From Chloroflexia bacterium (GTDB lineage Bacteria > Chloroflexota > Chloroflexia > Thermomicrobiales > JALYUS01), in the NCBI GenBank assembly GCA_025928215.1, contig JAICJW010000169.1:1-9268 (forward strand): 9,268 nt of DNA, written 5' to 3'. The notes beneath the pieces are model-generated. The model worked only from the letters and a program-made list of their open reading frames with translations, searched no databases and was not told the DNA's origin. Positions 5,650-9,268 of the stretch are shown here, piece after piece. Numbering within the stretch: position 1 is the first letter of the stretch; each line of letters starts with the position of its first letter. The position numbers and the translations under genes are program-made.

Positions 5650-7482
5650 ATGGATTCCATGACAGATCAGCGCCGTATACGCAATTTCAGCATCATCGCG
5701 CACATTGACCACGGCAAATCCACCCTCGCGGACCGCCTGCTGGAGCGCACGCACACGATCGAGAAGCGCGGCATGATGGCCCAGGTGCTCGACTCGATGG
5801 ACCTTGAGCGGGAGAAGGGCATCACGATCAAGGCACGCGCCGTTCGCATGCGCTATACCGCGAAGGACGGCGACGAGTACGAACTGAACCTGATTGACAC
5901 GCCCGGCCATGTGGACTTCGCCTATGAGGTCAGCCGCTCGCTCGCCGCCTGCGAGGGTGCATTGCTCGTCGTGGACGCCGCGCAGGGGATCGAGGCGCAG
6001 ACGATGGCGAATGTCTACCTCGCCCTCGAACACAATCTCGCCATCGTCGGCGTCATCAACAAGATTGATCTGCCCGCCGCGCAGCCGGAGAAAGTCGCGC
6101 TGGAAGTGCAGAACTTCATCGGCCTCGTGGACGACGAGATCGTCCTCGCTTCCGCGAAGTCCGGCATCGGCGTGGACGATATTCTGGAGGCGATTGTCCG
6201 CTTCATCCCGCCACCCGGTGGCGACCGTGCGCAACCCGTCCGCGCCCTGATTTTCGACTCGCACTATGATGCCTACAAGGGTGTGATTGCCTATCTGAAG
6301 ATCGTGGACGGCACGCTGAAGAATGGCGACCGCATCCGCGTGATGTCTAATGGCGTCGAGAGCGAGATGATCGAAATCGGCGTCTTCCGGCCCGATATGA
6401 CCCCGGTGGCTGAACTGGCGGCGGGCGATGTGGGGTATGTCGCGACGGGACTGAAGATCGTGCGCGATTGCCCGGTCGGTGACACGATCACCACCGCCAT
6501 GAATCCGTCACGCGATCCGCTGCCCGGCTACCGGCCCGCCAAGCCGATGGTCTTCGCGGGCTTTTACCCCGTGGATTCAGACGACTACCCACTGCTGCGG
6601 GACGCATTGGAGCGGCTTAAACTGAATGACTCGTCGCTCGTCTACGAGCCGGAATCGTCCGCCGCGCTCGGCTTCGGCTTCCGTTGCGGCTTCCTCGGCC
6701 TCCTGCACATGGAGATCATTCAGGAACGGTTGGAGCGCGAGTACAGCATTGATCTTCTCGCCACCGCGCCGAGCGTCGAGTATCAGGTGCAACTGACGAA
6801 CGGCACGACGCAACTGATTGACAACCCCTCCGAGTTGCCGCCGGTGGAGAAGATCGCCGAGATCCGCGAACCGCTGATGGACATCACCGTGATCGTCCCC
6901 GCCCGCTTCATCGGTGCGATCATGGACCTCGTCACGACGCGGCGCGGCACCTTCGGCAAGATGGAGTATCTGGACGAGCAGCGCGTCATGCTCACCTATC
7001 GCATGCCGCTCGGCGAACTGATCGTGGACTTCTACGACCAACTCAAGTCCCGCACGCAGGGGTACGCCTCGCTCGATTATCAGTTCGCGGAGTACGAACC
7101 CGCCGACCTCGTCAAGCTCGACGTGCTGGTGAACGCGCAATCCGTGGACGCCCTCTCGATGATTACCCACCGCGAGTTCGCCTACGGCAAAGGCCGCGCC
7201 CTCGTCGAGACGCTCCGCAAGTTGATCCCCCGCCAGATGTTCGACGTACCGATTCAGGCGAGCATCGGTACCCGCATCGTCGCGCGCGAGACAATCAAGG
7301 CGCTGCGCAAGAACGTGACGGCGAAGTGCTACGGCGGCGACATCACGCGCAAGCGCAAACTGCTCGAAAAGCAGAAAGAGGGCAAGGCGCGCATGAAGAT
7401 GGTCGGCAGCGTCGAAATTCCCCAGGAAGCCTTCATGGCCGTGTTGTCGCTGGATCGCGATATGGAGACGGTCGGAAGATAG
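5650..7482 (+). CDS. lepA: Elongation factor 4 (LepA), ribosome-associated GTPase
   Basis: EF4 is a translational GTPase that binds the ribosome and acts during stressed elongation, back-translocation or subunit biogenesis. The product (610 residues from this start) is the normal family length. GTPase motifs are all present: P-loop AHIDHGKST (residues 17-25), KGITI (about 56-60), DTPGH (83-87), NKID (137-140) and SAK. Beta-barrel domain II follows (RALIFDSHYDAYKGVIAYLK). The domain with PMVFAGFYPVDSDDYPLLRD and ALGFGFRCGFLGLLHMEI is next. The EF4-specific C-terminal domain carries KNVTAKCYGGDITRKRKLLE and KQKEGKARMKMVGSVEIPQE. The start is uncertain: ATG 5650, ATG 5659 (three residues shorter) and GTG 5635 all lack a good Shine-Dalgarno; family alignment only requires the start to lie before RNFSIIAH. 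The divergent neighbour has its own promoter. The following antitoxin remnant starts 9 bases after the stop, with its ribosome site over the lepA stop. Confidence 0.97.
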   Translation: MDSMTDQRRIRNFSIIAHIDHGKSTLADRLLERTHTIEKRGMMAQVLDSMDLEREKGITIKARAVRMRYTAKDGDEYELNLIDTPGHVDFAYEVSRSLAACEGALLVVDAAQGIEAQTMANVYLALEHNLAIVGVINKIDLPAAQPEKVALEVQNFIGLVDDEIVLASAKSGIGVDDILEAIVRFIPPPGGDRAQPVRALIFDSHYDAYKGVIAYLKIVDGTLKNGDRIRVMSNGVESEMIEIGVFRPDMTPVAELAAGDVGYVATGLKIVRDCPVGDTITTAMNPSRDPLPGYRPAKPMVFAGFYPVDSDDYPLLRDALERLKLNDSSLVYEPESSAALGFGFRCGFLGLLHMEIIQERLEREYSIDLLATAPSVEYQVQLTNGTTQLIDNPSELPPVEKIAEIREPLMDITVIVPARFIGAIMDLVTTRRGTFGKMEYLDEQRVMLTYRMPLGELIVDFYDQLKSRTQGYASLDYQFAEYEPADLVKLDVLVNAQSVDALSMITHREFAYGKGRALVETLRKLIPRQMFDVPIQASIGTRIVARETIKALRKNVTAKCYGGDITRKRKLLEKQKEGKARMKMVGSVEIPQEAFMAVLSLDRDMETVGR

Positions 7483-7491
7483 GAACAGCAG

Positions 7492-7749
7492 ATGACTGAT
7501 CTATCCATTTCAGAAGCCGAGGAACAATTCGCCGAGGTATTCCGGCGAGCAGCGCATGACAAGGAACGCATATACATCACGCGGGACGGCAAACGCGTTG
7601 CCGCAATCATCTCAATTGAAGACTTCGAGGCAATTAGAAGCGATTGAGGATCGGTTCGACCGCGAAGAGATCGAAAAGGCATGCGCCGAGGCGAAGGAGA
7701 AGGTACAACCCCGTAGGAGACGCTGAAAGCGGGACTCGGACTGGAATAG
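7492..7749 (+). pseudogene. Decayed Phd/YefM-type antitoxin, two compensating frameshifts plus nonsense
   Basis: The intact first part reads MTDLSISEAEEQFAEVFRRA, then ERIYITRDGKRVAAIISIED, a standard Phd/YefM N-terminus (the DNA-binding half), and stops at 7645-7647 after 51 residues. Dropping one G near 7629-7630 continues the family sequence in the next frame as QLEAIEDRFDREEIEKACAE, then AKEK. Restoring one G near 7702 returns to the first frame with GTTP, a TAG (7714-7716) where the family often has Trp (TGG), then ETLKAGLGLE and a TAG stop at 7747-7749. This rebuilds a full antitoxin of about 85 residues, the usual size. AGGAA at 7481-7485, overlapping the lepA stop, is a good ribosome site, so a 51-residue product may still be made. 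In this family the lost C-terminal half normally holds the toxin-binding part. No toxin gene follows; a convergent gene comes next. Assembly error is possible but would need three changes. Confidence 0.8.
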
Positions 7750-7792
7750 GCGCGTTATACCGTTGGTTTCACGCCCGCTATGGACTTACCCG

Positions 7793-8275
7793 TTAGTGTA
7801 ACGAGGCCAGCACTTCGGCGGGTGAACCGTCGCCCCGGACGACGGCTTCGATACCGGGTAGGAAGAGGTCCATCGTGGCAACATTGAAGTCGAACAACTG
7901 CCGGGCCATCGTCACGCTCAGGCGATCCCCCTCGACATCCACAGAGGTTTTGTAGCGGACTTCGCCATCGTCGTAATCCATCTCGAAGTTCCCAATCGCC
8001 ATCGCATAGTTCACGCGGGTCAGGAACTCGGCGATGGCCGGTCGTCGCTCGGCGGGAACGTGCTCCGCCATCACCGAATAGATGAGCAGTTGTTCGTCGC
8101 GTTCACGGGCATGGAGGAAGCACGGCCATGTACCATTCGCGCCCTCCCAGTCGGTCGTGATGATGTCGGTGCCTTCGAGACGCGTGAAGGGGAGCACGGC
8201 GGCATTCAATGCCGCGATTGCCATCGTGAGGATCACGCCCTGCGAATGGGCCGTCTCTCCGCTGGCGCTGTTCAT
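7793..8275 (-). CDS. YbjN-family protein (possible secretion-chaperone-like fold)
   Basis: The 160-residue protein shows a YbjN-type layout: an N-terminal helix and strand region (about 12-45), TWPCFLHARERDEQLLIYSV (50-69), ERRPAIAEFLTRVNYAMAIG (76-95), then NFEMDYDDGEVRYKTSVDVE (96-115). Helices around FDFNVATMDLFLPGIEAV and SPAEVLASL close it. The N-Y-x4-G-N-F-E-x-D-x2-D-G-E-V-R-Y pattern followed by NVATMD..LPGI is what I recall for this family. YbjN proteins share the fold of type III secretion chaperones, but their molecular role is poorly known. There is no signal peptide or membrane segment, so it should be cytoplasmic. ATG 8273-8275 overlaps the stop of the upstream DUF4157 gene (ATGA), with GGGAGG just upstream, which implies translational coupling and a shared job. 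Chaperone of that upstream protein is inference. The family call is fairly sure, the role is not. Confidence 0.75.
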   Translation of the reverse strand: MNSASGETAHSQGVILTMAIAALNAAVLPFTRLEGTDIITTDWEGANGTWPCFLHARERDEQLLIYSVMAEHVPAERRPAIAEFLTRVNYAMAIGNFEMDYDDGEVRYKTSVDVEGDRLSVTMARQLFDFNVATMDLFLPGIEAVVRGDGSPAEVLASLH

Positions 8276-9268
8276 CCGCCTCCCGCCCCGACGAGTAGCG
8301 CGGCGCGCTGACGCTCCGTCTGGAGCAGCGCGCGGACCTTATTTTGCGCCGAGCCGCCGACTCCCCACGCGTCAACTTCCTCAGAGAGGGCGCGATACTC
8401 AGCGTTCCGATTTGCAATGTCGCCCAGCACAGCGCCACGATGTGCCCCGCCAGCGCCGTAGATGCTGTGGTGCCACGAGGCGGCTTCGTCCATCTTCGTC
8501 TGATGCCGTTCGGCATACTTCTTCGAGTGGAACGCCTTCTGCACCTTGGTGAGTGGCTTGAGTGGCCGAGCCAGGGCAGCCGTTGCGATCCCCTGCGGGA
8601 TATAGAGTGAACCAGCTAGCTCCGCAGCAGTCGGTGCCGGATCCTCTCCCGCCTTCAGGCGGGCGATGCGGAACCACTGTTCGGCGTGGCGCGACTCGTG
8701 ATACACCGTATCGGCCATCTCAGCGACCTGGTCATCGGACATTGGGGCATCGAGTCCCTGGGACCCGATTGACAACTGCCACGTCTGGAAGTCGAACTCG
8801 GCATTGTCGAACGTCTTGCTCGCATCGGGTCTCGACCCCACCTCGGGGACGTGTGTCTTCTTCAGTTCGATATTCACGTACTTCGCAACCTTGGCAATTT
8901 TGGCCGCCGCGTCCAGCGTCGCCCACTGCTTGATGCTGCCGAGCGGGTTCTTCTTACCGGTCACACGCGCCTTCACCTTACTCGCGAAATCGCCGATCGC
9001 GCCTTCCTTTTTCAGGCCGGTGTCCGTGTGGTCGCGTTGGATCACCGGGGTATACGCACTGCCGTGGGCGATTGGGGCAGCCTTTAATTGCACCGGCGCG
9101 TGTGTCCGCAACGCGCTGCTTCCCATCTGAACCGCTTCGCGCACCAGCGAGGCATCATCGTTGACCGCCACGCCGCTGACCTGCACGGTTGGCTTCACCC
9201 GCCCCTGCTGCTGTTGCACCACGTGCCACGCCTCATGCGGCAGATGCTTCTCCTGCCCCGGCCCAACG
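8272..9268 (-). CDS. DUF4157 / eCIS-core protein with a second HExxH domain (N-terminus beyond right edge)
   Basis: The frame is open to the window edge; about 331 residues are visible. The first visible part reads GPGQEKHLPHEAWHVVQQQQ then GRVKPTVQ, followed by NDDASLVREAVQMGSSAL. This is the characteristic C-terminal half of DUF4157 (the eCIS core domain), with the zinc-peptidase motif HEAWH at 9223-9237. Proteins with this domain are enriched in loci of extracellular contractile injection systems and often carry toxic C-terminal domains. A linker with Lys-rich helices follows. A second domain then carries MADTVYHESRHAEQWFRIAR, with a second HExxH (HESRH, 8686-8700), and later a helical region with HQTKMDEAASWHHSIYGAGG and ALSEEVDAWGVG. 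The second motif could be the effector peptidase. In the usual EADxMG motif Asp is Val here (REAVQMG), so activity of the first site is uncertain. The GTG at 9220-9222 lies inside the domain and is not the start. The gene overlaps the YbjN gene by 4 bases (ATGA). Confidence 0.8.
   Translation of the reverse strand, partial: VGPGQEKHLPHEAWHVVQQQQGRVKPTVQVSGVAVNDDASLVREAVQMGSSALRTHAPVQLKAAPIAHGSAYTPVIQRDHTDTGLKKEGAIGDFASKVKARVTGKKNPLGSIKQWATLDAAAKIAKVAKYVNIELKKTHVPEVGSRPDASKTFDNAEFDFQTWQLSIGSQGLDAPMSDDQVAEMADTVYHESRHAEQWFRIARLKAGEDPAPTAAELAGSLYIPQGIATAALARPLKPLTKVQKAFHSKKYAERHQTKMDEAASWHHSIYGAGGAHRGAVLGDIANRNAEYRALSEEVDAWGVGGSAQNKVRALLQTERQRAALLVGAGGG

Noticed and set aside
5434..6264. Upstream extension of the minus-strand frame that contains the 134-residue gene (about 277 extra residues)
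   Set aside because: It lies antisense to lepA and the lepA promoter region. GC-rich codon bias keeps that frame open, and a promoter with a 17-base spacer lies just before the shorter starts.
6577..7170. Minus-strand open frame (197 codons) inside lepA
   Set aside because: Antisense to strongly conserved lepA sequence; no promoter or ribosome site.
1..9268. CRISPR arrays, tRNA or rRNA genes, IS elements, attachment sites
   Set aside because: No regularly spaced repeats, no tRNA-like cloverleaf or CCA end, no rRNA segments and no transposase or integrase reading frame were seen on either strand.

Overview
The window is GC-rich bacterial chromosome. It holds a core housekeeping stretch (positions 1 to about 7490) followed by a small accessory stretch (about 7490 to 9268). 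The holA / rpsT / ... / lepA neighbourhood, with rpsT convergent to holA, is a familiar Terrabacteria-type arrangement (Firmicutes and Actinobacteria keep holA, rpsT and lepA close together). An LPxTG surface protein, an LLM-class oxidoreductase, a YbjN-family protein and an eCIS-associated DUF4157 protein together would suit a Chloroflexota-like (Thermomicrobia-like) or other GC-rich monoderm-type lineage. That placement is inference, and no 16S rRNA or marker phylogeny is possible here.

Layout. (1) 1-825 (+): the C-terminal part of holA (DNA polymerase III delta), open at the left edge. (2) 826-965: a 119-bp imperfect inverted repeat built from an AACCGCAGAG-type dispersed repeat, whose loop end forms an intrinsic terminator for holA. 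(3) 966-1232 (-): rpsT with a GTG start. (4) 1233-1419: a divergent control region in which the rpsT and murJ promoters appear to share one overlapping -10 element. (5) 1420-3288 (+): murJ with a long proline-rich N-terminal extension. (6) 3322-4287 (+): an LLM-class flavin oxidoreductase. (7) 4311-4346: a perfect 16-bp hairpin between convergent genes. (8) 4354-4902 (-): an exported plastocyanin-like copper protein ending in an LPKTG sorting signal, preceded by a 29-bp dyad at 4962-4990. (9) 5029-5433 (-): a small unrecognised protein with a possible SH3/KOW-like core. (10) 5434-5649: divergent promoters. (11) 5650-7482 (+): lepA. (12) 7492-7749 (+): a decayed Phd/YefM antitoxin with one base gained, one base lost and one nonsense change. 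(13) 7793-8275 (-): a YbjN-family protein. (14) 8272-9268 (-): a DUF4157/eCIS-core protein with two HExxH motifs, open at the right edge. It overlaps the start of the YbjN gene by ATGA.

How it works together. The left part serves replication (delta clamp-loader subunit), translation (S20, EF4/LepA) and cell-wall synthesis (lipid II flippase). The copper protein would sit on the cell surface. The right end is the most unusual part: a two-gene unit that looks like a substrate of an extracellular contractile injection system plus a co-translated protein with a secretion-chaperone-like fold. The rest of that locus, if there is one, lies beyond position 9268.
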